Shown here: piece after piece, positions 47,874-58,599 of the stretch
Layout: every line of letters begins with the position of its first letter
Position numbering within the stretch: position 1 is the stretch's first letter
Assembly: GCA_024529925.1 (NCBI GenBank)
Contig: JAFEUB010000716.1
Span: forward strand, 2,588,501-2,652,500
Reading direction: 5' to 3'
Origin: Ophthalmolycus amberensis
Lineage: Eukaryota > Chordata > Actinopteri > Perciformes > Zoarcidae
Length of the DNA stretch: 64,000 bases
Translations under genes and position numbers: made by a program
The notes under the pieces: generated by a model
The model's database searches: none
What the model was told of the DNA's origin: nothing
The model's input: only the letters and a program-made list of their open reading frames with translations

Positions 47874-48552
47874 CACACGATACCCTACTGAAGCGGTCGA
47901 TGCTGGTGGACCAGTATTATTCACAGCTTTAATTTGGTCAGTGCTGAAGACGGTACGCTCTTGAAAACACACCCTGTGTCGAGTTCTTGATGGCTTTAGC
48001 GTACGCTAATTCCAGTGATTGAATCCTGTAAAGCTGCATGGCAGTTAAAGCTGACATAGTACAAGGCTGCCCCCTACGGGTTAAAGAGTGGCACAAACAT
48101 ATTTAGACTTTGGGGGGAAAAAAAGGAAGAAAAACAATTCCTGAGTCGTTACACTGTAAACACCGCCCACAAAACCGAACGCACCAGATTATGTTGCCGG
48201 GGATGTGATGTGCACGATAACTTCTGTGTTTGTAGCGCAATTGGAAAATGTGAATGATCCAAAAAAACAGTGCCGCCATTTTAAACAGCATTTCCTAATG
48301 GTTGGAGATTACACTCTCAGCCAACCTCTCAGTCCCCTCGTGTTCATGTACAAATCATTTTTACTTTGTTAAAACAAACAAAGGGGGTGACTCCTCCTTT
48401 GGAATCATTAACATTAAAACAGGCATGGTAAAAACAAAGAGTTATGGCTTTATAGTGTAATATTTCCTACCTCGAGAAGGCATTGAATTAAATATTTACC
48501 CCCTTAATTAATCTCCCCAAATTTCCTCCTGCCTCCCTTTCATTTTACACCT

Positions 48553-49714
48553 TCAGCTCTTCAACAGCTCTCCAAGATCATAGGTGTCGAAGAAATCGGA
48601 CACTCCCTCGCTATCCTCCAGGCTCCAGAGGTAGTCGTCGTGGTCCAGAGGGGGAGAGAAACTGACAAAGGGGGTGTTGGGGTCCGGGGCGAAAGAGACG
48701 CAAGGCAGCTGGTCCTCCGTGAGCTGGAGCAGGCCGGGGGGTAAACCCAGCAGACCCTCGACGTCCAGCAGAGTGGAGGTGGAGGCTGCCTCTGAGGAGG
48801 TGGCTGGAGCTGCTGGAGATATGTCGACTGTGATCAAGAAAAGGACAGAGCATAAGTTCATATTTTTAGTCTGACTTATCTCCTGAATGTTTAAAAGTTA
48901 ACTATGAATTTTTATTGGACAGAAAAAAAATTAAAAATAAAAAAAGATTCAGAAATATTGTCTTCTTGATTCTAAGTATTGTTCTTCCTTCTCAAAACCT
49001 GAAGTAGCTCTCAGTGCATAGTTGCAATCAGGGCCTCACACACACACACACACGACTCACTGTCGGAATAAAGTGACTCATCAACCAATTAGCTCCCAGT
49101 GAGAGTGTACAGTCAGAATCCGACTGTACTGTACCACGAGCCAACAGAAAACCCCGCTTACATTCAGCAGGCTCCTCTTTGATGCCGTAGCTTGGTGGCG
49201 GCATCGGGGTGGTAGCTGGAGGGCCGAGAGGTTGAGGGAACTCCTTTTTAGGGGTGGCTGCGCTTTTAACTGGACTGGCATCTTCAAGACCCTCCTCTGG
49301 ACACAGGTAGACTTCAATGGGCCCATTCTTACTTTTTAAATAGATCTGTAATGATCCCTGCTGTAAGGAGAAGGATAGAAAAAGTACATTATATAAATAT
49401 ACAGAACAACACTCATAGTTTTGTTGCATGTATTCCACATGTCTTTCGGAGAGTTTTTAACAACAATTGAATCTGTTGCTTTTGTAATCTTGTGTTCTCA
49501 CCCCTGCCGTGTCTGGCACTTCTAGTTTGGTGTCAGCGGGGGCCTTGACGGCGATGACCGTCTGGTCTCGGAGAGTGCCGATGGAGCGAATGTCCTGATA
49601 TGTCACATAGCCCAACGTACAGCGTGTGGTCAAGGGGGCTAACGGCTGCAGAGATGAAGTGGCTGTTTGCATGTGTAACCAGACCCAGGAGACAACCAGT
49701 GAGTGATGTTCATC

Positions 49715-49752
<38 letters not shown>

Positions 49753-52700
49753 CTTGATGTAAAGGATATCTCTTATTATCTTCATATTCGGTGAGTTGTT
49801 TGAGCTGTGCGGTGCTGGAGTGGATCAGCTCATCCAGAGATATTTCTACTCTCTCCAGGTCTCCAAGTTCTTTCCTCAGAGCGCAAGCCTTCTCTCCTCC
49901 ACCTGCACCACCTTCAAACACGTCTCCAACCCTACAAAAACACACATAAACAGATACATCATCAAAATGTGTGAGGATCAGATTGCAGTAAAAACCTGTA
50001 GCTGTCGTATCAACTCAAAAACAAAGACACAGCGTAATGGACAATATCAGTATATATACCCGCCACTAGAGGGCAGATAAGCTCAGTGTAAGCAGGAATA
50101 AATCCACAGAGTTGTACTCGCACACAACAGCGTTTCAATAAACACAATCTATCATGTTTTGCATTACACGATAGATGTCTCTGTTCTGCTGGTCCCTCGT
50201 TGTAAAGCCCGGTTCAGACTTCATCAGGGGGAATCTCTGACCACTACTAAACATGAGACGGGCCTGCTTACACTGCAACTCACAAAGAGTGAACATGTTT
50301 GGCAGTTGGCTTGTAAAATATCAAAGCCTTGTCTGAGCTGTTTGACAGAAGCAAATAAACTGCATCTGATTGTGTTGAGAGTCGTGTTCATCGGACTGAA
50401 ATGTGGCTGTCATGTGGTCTACGACCACAAACCCATGTTTGTGGCTGCCTGTAGTTCTTGGAGTCCGGAACTCCCACCAAGCATCAAATGTTGGTAAAAC
50501 TGTTATGTTCTTCTTTGGCAGTGGTACTTACAGCCACTGGATGTTATTCTTGGACTTCTTCCGGATGAGCTGGACTCCCTCCAGCACGTTGGTGATGTCA
50601 TAGATGCGCCTCTTCTGGACCTCCAGAACCTCGGTGGCCCAGTTCAGGTCAAGAACTCCATCGGGAGACTCCGCGATCAGACCCACAAACTTCTTGGTCA
50701 GCAGGCCCAGGGACGTGTCGTACCGCGTCCGCTCACCCGGAGACTTTGGAGCTGAGGGCAAAAGATCCAGACAAAGGCACATGAGGAGAGGACCAGTAAG
50801 GAGTAAGAGCAGCAACGATTGACAGAGATATGTAGATATCCAACAGACAAATGAAGGTGTAAGAAGATAAACATACTAAAGGTGCAAACTCGTCATCATA
50901 CGAGTGTGTCAATTACCTTCATTCCTGTGTGAATGTGACTCATAGTAGTGTTTATGATGCTATTCGTTGATTGTGAACAACCTTCACACCAGTCACCACC
51001 TCACAGAAGCACATGTCTTCAAAAGTATTGCACATGGTGTTTGAAACAGACCAGACTCATTTATTGATGCTACCGTCTGCTTCTGATCAGGCCTTGTCCT
51101 CCACATGTTGACCATTCGTGTGTCAAACAAGACACATTTAAATCTGTTATTGGTTTAATCATTTGACTTTAGTCCCGAGGCTTCTGTGCCGCTTTTCTCC
51201 TGGACTGGTCTGAAGACGTGGGGCTCCGTTTTAAACCGGCCTACTCCCTGCCCTCTGTGACCCCCATAGAACCCCCACCCTACCGCCCTCCTTTGGACTA
51301 TTGTAAGAAACCGTAATTAGACAACTTCCTGAGACTTCCCTCTTTGTACTTAGTCTTTTTATACAGCTTTTCTTTGTATTTAAATTAGACTCTACTGTTG
51401 ACCATATTCTACTACAGGGCTCAAATATCTACGCACAAAACCCACGATGCTACACCACCTCTCTCACATCTATCTCTCCTCTCATCTGTAGTTGGTGTAC
51501 TCACTCCTTGGACTTGGTATCCTGGCAGCGATGCTGCATTTGCCTTTTGGTGTGCGGAACTCCGGCAGGTAAAGAGGGTCCTCTAGATCCAGCTTCCTCT
51601 TGGCCTGGAGAGGACAGAGTTCATGTTCATTCGTACAAATACAAATATAAGAGCAAAGAGGGTGTTTCTCATCATTCTGTCACCATAACAATATATAGAG
51701 TGGATATATTCCCATTCCTACATTATGGTCTGCTGGAAACAAACTTTCATTCTACTTAGAAGTTAAATAATGATAATGAAGTGTGTGTGGGGCACGTCCA
51801 GCCAATCCATGAAACAATGACATCAATGCTGGCACAAGTGCTAAATAGGGGGTTGTTGAAAAGTGTCGTAAATGTGCCAACAGCCCTCAAGTGCAGGAAC
51901 AAAGCACCCCTGTAACACTTTCCCAAGCACTTCAAGAGGGGCTGATCTTATGTATGTATGCATGCGTGTGAGTGTGTGTGTGCGTGTGTGTGTTGTGGGA
52001 TAGGGAAACGGGGTGATTGCCTCTCAACCCACTGCCAGCAAAATGCAATGAAATCCCTGGAATCACTCAATGACCTCTCCTCCCCCCCCCTCTCAAACCT
52101 CCCAATGTTCCCTTTCCTCCACAGCTTAACACACAGGCTCTACACACACACACACACACACACGCACGCACGCACACACACACACACACGCACACACGCA
52201 CACGACTGTCACTGCACTGCATCTTACACTGCAACCTTTGGACCACAATATAACCTACAATATACTATCTTCATGTGACCCACATAGGCCCAATGTAACA
52301 AAAGTGAAAGTCACATGAACCCAATCCCCTCACAGGATTGAGAAATGACCAACTGTCTGAAAAATGACAAGTTGCACAAGGTGGCGACACCCTAGCACGC
52401 AGAATTCCTCCTTGACTCCAACGCGGTGGACGAGAGAGTTTGCGGTCAATCCCACACAAAACACTGCGGCGACTGATCTAACAAGGAGTGGAATTTTAGC
52501 AAAGCGCTACCGAGGCTGCTGGGTAATTGGCATCTGGTTAGGACCTCACCTCGGTCGTCTATAATTGTGTGCTCTCTTATCCTTTCAGCTCTGTGTTGCC
52601 TCACAAACTCGCCTTCCTTCCAAGTCTCCTCACAAATACTTGGCAACAGTAATCCCTTTTTGTCACTGCAGTGCTTTAGCTAATAGGTTTAGGCAAGGGA

Positions 52701-55700
52701 CTTTTTTCAGAGACGGGAAAAAAAGTGCTGAATTGACTTAACCATGTGTGGATGCGCCTGTCTGAGCGTGGGGATAATGAAGGGTGCTATTGTCCCAGTG
52801 TGCTCCCATGACATGTCCACCTGTTGACTGGAGACATCTGGAGCCGCACAGCGAGTGTGTGTGTGCTGCTGGCGGGGCGGCTTTTAATCCTCACAGCGTA
52901 TACAGTAACTTCAGTAGGACAGAGAAATACACGGGGCAGGGCTACCCTGAACAAAATGGTGACTGCTAGCATTTATTTCTGGGATTAAAAAGCTGTGTGT
53001 TTGTTGGCTCAGAGTCCTGACTGTAGAGAGGAATCAGATACTGGTTATTAGCAGGAGGAGTCAGTGTCTGCTGTAGTTAAACAGAGAGAAGATCTGTCTG
53101 GTTTGACTTGATTGTCAGTCCCAGTGTAAGCAACGAATAAAAAGAGCAGCCTTGACATTAGAACACGGTTAACTTCCAACTTCAGTTTTTCTGCTCCACA
53201 TATCTGGAACAAAGTCCCAGAAAGCTGCAGGTCTGCTGAGACCCTCAGCTCCTTTAAATCAAGATTGAAGACTTTTCTGTTTGCTGCTGCCTTTAATTGA
53301 ACCACGTTCAATTAATATATTAATCAATTTCCTGCATTTCTGCATTTTACTACTGCATTTTATTTCTTACACTGTTTTTTAATGTTTTAATGCAATGAAT
53401 GTTCTGAATTGTTTTTAAATCTCCTTTTCTTTTGCCTTATGTTTTGATGCTTTTAATGGTTTTATGTGAAGCACTTTGAATTACCTTGTTGTTGAAATGT
53501 GCTATACAAATAAACTTGCCTTGCCTTGCCTTGCCTTGCCATGACCTAAATGTACGCATCAAGCTGCATCGTGTCTACATTTTTCAGGCTTGTAGGTCTA
53601 TAATTTGAGAGTGGCAGCCACAGGCATGGTGACATGTTGTAAGAGGGGAACCAACGGTTTCACCCTGCAGCTGTATGGGCTTGGGTGCTCCCTTTTTTTG
53701 CATGAGGGATTTCTCTGGTGAGTCAACCATATTACGCAAACACCGTTTGGTGTCGTAGAAAGACCGGCTGCTTGTGGCTTTAGAGGCCAAGCACACAAGC
53801 ACGATGCTGGAGACAAAACCTCTGGACATCGAAATTATTATAGTTATAGCACATGTTACTCAATTCTAAATCAGTTGTAGTTGTTGTGCAGCAAGCCACT
53901 GTTGTTCAGTCAATGGCTGTGAGAGGAAATGGGATAAGCCTGTGTCAAAAACACTCCTATGAGCTCTTTATCTCCAAGACTCGCCTGCCCAGTTACGCCC
54001 AAAGCACCGCACGTGGCTTCTTCTGTTGGCTCTATACATTAGGCCGATTCCTGCAGCTGCTCTGGTGAAATCTCCAAAGTGGCAGTTCACCTCACGTGAA
54101 GGACTTCTGCAATTGGAGGCCTCTCTTCAAAACCAACACACCTGGTCTGTCAGGCTGCATGGGATTCAAATTCCACCCAAGCCAAGGACAAGTTACAGTA
54201 TGCCTGCTCATATCTGTGTACACAAACCCCTCACGTCCACACCCTTGGGGAGTCAAAAGAAAAGCAATGCCTGCACGGCCGATGAGACTGTCAACGTGGC
54301 TCTCAAGAGGTAAAAGAGAAGGTTGGATCTGCCCGTTTGGGTCGGTGGTGGAGAGAGGCGAGGGGGGAGCAGGCTGCTTTTGAAATGCAAACCACCCCCT
54401 ATTGAGGACAACTTGATCCAGGGCCACCGCTGGCCTGAGGCTATCAGGTTGAAACAAGGTGAATGAGAGGGAATAGAGAAACAGAGAGAGATTTCGGGTG
54501 AGTTGTGGCCAATGTCACACCCGAGTGTCAACGGTCTGAATGGGGGGGGGGGGCTCACCAGAGGGGCTCCGAGAAGAATCTCTGGAACCACAAGGTGATT
54601 CAAGACGACACTGGGAGTTATATGAAAGATGTCTGTTTCCCCAGAAAAAGACAGAAAGAGTCATTCATAGAGCTGATATCAGTGCTGATGCAGTTTTGGC
54701 AGGTTGCTCACATTCCCGTGAAAAATCTGGGAACACCACATGTGACGTAAGCAGGGAATGAGTGGGACTTTGTTTCTGGTGGACATTATGCTGATGCATC
54801 TTGTTCCCAGACTGCCGTTTGGTTTGTAGTAAATGTGGCTTTTTGCATCTGAAACAGACAAATGCATTCATCGGTTTGCTTTGAGGACGAGATTGGATCG
54901 AAAGCAGCTGTAATAGAGCGAAAGGTTCGTCTGTGGACTTTGGTGGGAGGCCTGTAACACATTTACACCACCATCAATCCGAAAGGAAACCAGAGTGACA
55001 CAACATCATCAATAGTCTACACACCCAGGTTAAAAGGCACATGACAATCACTCATTCACTGCCTTTTCCTACAGTCGGCATGATTAATAAGTAAAGAGGA
55101 GATCTCTTCAGCTGCCGTTACCTTCGTGCAGTCAAACATTAACTCTTTCTCAGGGGTTTCAACAGCATATACCCCACGAGAAAGCTTTCAAGTGTGGGAT
55201 TACGCAGCACCACTGTGGCATAGATGAGTTGCTGGTTCTCATGCTGAGCCAAGCTAAAAAGACCGTTGGTACTGTGATGCTGTGTAAGTTGAAGGAAGTG
55301 AGCTACACATGAAGAAGCAGCACTTCCTGTAAACACAAGACCGATGACTGAACATGAAATGAGGCCGCTGTGTCAGCAGGCACATAAAGAGGACTCTATA
55401 GGTACGATCTTCAAGTTGAGTGATGAACTGAAGTCCCTTTAAACATCCTCGTAAGGATGGCATCCTTGCATCTATTGTTTTGTCACGTGCTGCTAATGTA
55501 GAGGGACTAATTAGGGAAAAAAACATTTGTGAACAGGTTGTATGAAACCAGATCATTTGTTTTGAGTGCTTGCCAGCTGCTGCAGTGATGCTCTGTGGCT
55601 GAAAACACGAGCTCAACTCAATTTGGATACCGTTCTGAATCTCAAATCTCTGTATTTAAGGAATTAAGAGGAGACAAAATATCCTAGCATTTCATCCATG

Positions 55701-56975
55701 ACCCTAAAAACACTGCAGATGCAGCTGTCAGTCATTTAGAAATTCAGATCCGTGTCTGAGAATATTACGCTCTCAGAAAAACCCAGAACAAAAAGCAAGG
55801 GGACCAACTTTAGTTATGTTTATTTAGTATAACAAGACACAAGGCCATCACCTACTCTCAGCATCATTTGTTCTTAAGACGTCGTGGTGCTTTCCCCCCC
55901 CCCCCGATAGAACTGAAGGTCTATTAAACTTACTGAAATGTGTGGAGGAAGTTTCATAATCATGGGAATCTTGAAACCGGCTCTGCGGTTTCAAAAGTGC
56001 ATCACTCTTCTCTCCACCTTAACTGTGGTCAGCTGTGGTAATCTGTAATAACTACGAGCAATTGCTTATATACAAATAATTCCGTCACCACAAACGCTGT
56101 ACTGTGTAGTCGTGTATTTGCGGCAGAATGGACGACACCATTATCAGTGAGAACACACACACTCAGAAGTCTGGCTCTACTATCAGCAGCATGTCACCAT
56201 CTTCTGATGATTGCCTCGCATCACGTGTACATGAACCCTATCGACCCACATCCAACACACTCTATGTCAGCGCGGGCACGATGGAGGCAAACTATCTGTC
56301 ACATGAACGGGTCTTAATGCTGGATTAAACAGGGGGGGGGGGGACATATCCAAGTCAGCAAACAAAATGGAGAATTCGAACATGTGACATGTACAAATCC
56401 CCCCCGAGAAAGTATGTTACAAATACAAGGAATTTGACAAAGCTATAATCAAGTTCACCTTTGTGTATGATAAGCCAGGTGGTAGCCTATTTCCCACTTT
56501 ACTTATGTCCACCTAATCCTCTTGAAGGGCCTATTAGTGGATACAGGCTCCACGGGCAAAAGGTTTACATGAGATTTGAAGACCCCGGGCCTGTGCACAC
56601 TCTAACCCCTTTAGCGCTACTCTCACTAACTCTAAAAGACGGCAAGGCCGGCTGGCTAGAGAGAGAAGAGACCGACTATAACGAGCACCAGCAGCTGTGA
56701 AGCACTAGCACGCTGCCGAGTGTCATCCAATCCTCTCCGATCATAAAGCTTTTCAATCAACCCAATTTTGTTTCAGTCGAGAGTGATTTTTTTTTGAGTG
56801 TTTCTAAGATCTCTTTTCACCTGAGCAGACGCACGCATGAGCCGGAAAACCCACCGGTTGTCCGGTTATGACCTCTGACCTCCACCTTCTTCCTACAGTG
56901 ACGTGAACAGGTTACACAGGCCCTGCATTGCCTCGATGACAGGTGCACTTGGAGCAGCTGTCATATGGGTGTAAT

Positions 56976-57007
<32 letters not shown>

Positions 57008-57853
57008 AGCTGTCCAACGACAAGTGTTTCTCATGATTTAGGGACACTCCTCATCAAAGTAGAGCTGATTTTGAGTTCACAGTGGTTAACAGTGAAATGC
57101 TGTGTTGACATTATTGTCTGCCACCAGTGTAAAAGCTACTATCTCCCCCTGTGGAGGCCACTCATTCTTTCTTCTCACAAGCAAGGGGCCCCTAACACTA
57201 TCAACTATACCCCCCCTCACCCCCACCAAACCATCAAACACACATTTAAACACACACACACAGCCTCTGGTCTCGTCCAGCTACAGCTGGCCTGCGGGGG
57301 GAAACATGTCACACTTAGCATGGCAGGCAAAAGGGACCCACGCCATTCATACGCATCCAGCAGCAGTCACAGTGGCTCCTCTGTGGATTTATCACGTCAA
57401 AACATATTTGAACGTGCCCCAAACGCTGCTACACACGCATACCACTGGAAATCCATAATCAGTCCGCCCACATAACTCACTACACTGGACGCACTTTGTA
57501 TTTAGCGGTTATAAAAGTGTGTATTTGTGATGCAAGCTTGTTGTGCAGTGTGTGTGTGTGTGTGTTAGATGATTTACCGGCAGTCGCCCGGAGGATGATC
57601 TGATGGGTTTAGCCTCTGGTCCGTGGGGGGTTGAATACAGGCTGTTAGCTCTTTGTTCGGCCACGGCAGTGTTGCAGATCTGGGTGAAATAGCCTGCCGG
57701 TACCGTGCTCATCGGCGGGCTGGACAGTCCGGTGCTGAAGAACTCGGTCTTCACTCCTCCGGTACACAAAACCTTGATCTTCTGCTGAGGACAAGACAGT
57801 CCCGCTACTGGCCGCCCCGAAGCCGGAGAGACACCTTTCGGCATCCGCATCAT
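48553..57853 (-). CDS. e2f2: transcription factor E2F2
   Basis: Seven coding exons: 57578-57853, 51505-51604, 50532-50751, 49770-49931, 49502-49616, 49162-49357, 48553-48827; 1344 bp, 447 residues (human E2F2 437). The first ATG is 57853 (MMRMPKG). E2F2 pairs with DP proteins to activate S-phase genes in the nucleus and is held by RB. Landmarks: STPHGPEAKPIR (as in E2F2), cyclin A-binding AKRKLDLE (93-100), winged-helix DNA-binding domain about 126-198 with RRIYDITNVLEG, a leucine-rich dimerisation stretch, marked box from LGYVTYQDIRSIGTL (254 on), and the RB-binding activation end DDYLWSLEDSEGVSDFFDTY. SLQIYLKSKNGPIEVYLCPE is also intact. Five introns are GT-AG; intron 4 is AT-AC. Intron 1 is about 6 kb. 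The neighbours id3 and asap3 agree with E2F2 rather than E2F1 or E2F3. Confidence 0.95.
49358..49363 (-). promoter_or_regulatory. NAGNAG tandem acceptor, e2f2 exon 6
   Basis: The minus strand reads ttacagcag then GGATCATTAC. Either AG can be used, adding or dropping one Gln before GSLQIYLKS. Using the distal AG gives the same length as human E2F2 (DTAGGSLQIY against DRTEDNLQIY). Confidence 0.6.
49617..49769 (-). other. U12-type AT-AC intron, e2f2 intron 4 (153 bp)
   Basis: No GT-AG pair gives the conserved NKR-LGYV junction. Exon 4 ends at 49770, followed on the minus strand by ATATCCTTTA, the exact minor-spliceosome donor consensus. The intron ends in ...CTGTAC at 49617. CCCCCTTGAC, with branch A at 49630, lies 13 bases before the intron end, within the usual U12 window. 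Joining AG to GTTGGG restores Arg and the marked-box start LGYVTY. A (GT)n run fills about 30 bases after the donor. As I recall, E2F family genes are known carriers of U12 introns. Confidence 0.92.
49720..49751. repeat. (CA)n microsatellite inside the U12 intron
   Basis: About 15-16 dinucleotides, GT on the transcribed sense, starting about 20 bases after the AT-AC donor. Confidence 0.92.
52146..52203. repeat. (CA)n microsatellite with CG interruptions
   Basis: CA repeats broken by cgcacgcacg-type units, in e2f2 intron 1. Confidence 0.9.
53150..53548 (+). mobile_element. 5'-truncated LINE in e2f2 intron 1
   Basis: The plus strand encodes a short LINE C-terminal tail, APHIWNKVPESCRS then LSSFKSRLKTFLF, ending near 53299 with a stop. 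A 3' untranslated part follows and ends in aaataaacttgccttgcc with four to five TTGCC units (53515-53540). It lies antisense to e2f2. The same 3' end occurs at 13825-13952; the family differs from the LINE at 7.4 kb, which has an ATTC tail. Confidence 0.8.
53549..57577. other. rest of e2f2 intron 1, nothing else recognised
   Basis: Short ORFs up to about 134 codons (57071-57475) have no domain. Contains G12 (54542-54553, 56332-56343), C12 (55894-55905) and a CA run at 56978-57003. Confidence 0.4.
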
Positions 57854-58418
57854 TTTCCTGAGTAAACTAAATTCAACCGGATTGGTCAAGCTTGGTAGCG
57901 AAGCACACCGATCAATGCTCTGCTAAATCGTTCCCCTGTTCTAGCAAGTTGCTGCTATCGGCTTTGTATGAACATATGTCTCTACCCTGCGAATATTACT
58001 TAACTCACGTAAACAAAAAACAAGTCAAGAGCAACTCATACAGCAGAAATCCATCTATTAAATGCAAAATGCATGGGATAAACCGACAATTCAGCCGTAT
58101 TTTCTAACAATATTCGTCAGTAAATTACAGCAGACTGCTCGGTGTTGTTATCCTTTGTCCAGTAACAAAGTGCAGAGGCAGCTTTGCCCTACAGGTTACA
58201 AAAAGCTGCTGGTTAAATAATTAATTAAAACATCCAGTATTTTAAAGTCCGGTACCAGAAGGCTTCCGCGTCTCATTGAGATCAGGTTCCTCCGTGAGAT
58301 TTACAATCTATAGTGACTCCCTCTGATGCGGAATCCGACCCGGTCTGTGACTCTTGTCCGTCCACCTCACAGTTGCGCTCTCCATACAACAGGACAGGAG
58401 CTGAGGAAGAACAGCTTT

Positions 58419-58482
58419 TTTAGCGCCAAACTTCGTCCCGCGAAATTTAGATCTCCCGCGGTTAGAGCTCGCCTCTGATTGG
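58419..58482 (-). promoter_or_regulatory. e2f2 promoter: two E2F sites and a CCAAT box
   Basis: TTTAGCGCCAAA at 58419-58430 is a near-symmetric E2F consensus. CCCGCGAAA at 58437-58445 is a second E2F-type half-site, 6 bases away. ATTGG at 58478-58482 reads as an inverted CCAAT on the plus strand and as CCAAT on the transcribed (minus) strand. All lie 570-630 bp upstream of the first ATG and no TATA box is seen. Mammalian E2F1 and E2F2 promoters also carry paired E2F sites that time expression to late G1, so autoregulation is likely here. Confidence 0.75.
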
Positions 58483-58599
58483 CTCACGGCACGTTCGGCT
58501 TGTCAGATTTGCATAAAACAGTTGTACGCGGATAAGGTTGGTATTCTTAAAGGGACAGTAGCGTCATTTCGGGACATACGGTTCTTTTATCCACCAGGC

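Noticed and set aside
49600..49945. e2f2 exon 4 read through the GT repeat
   Set aside because: It would insert Cys-Val repeats and break the conserved marked box. The AT-AC splice restores the family sequence exactly.
57854..57889. Extended e2f2 N terminus starting upstream of MMRMPKG
   Set aside because: The upstream codon is TTG, not ATG. The first ATG in the frame is at 57853.
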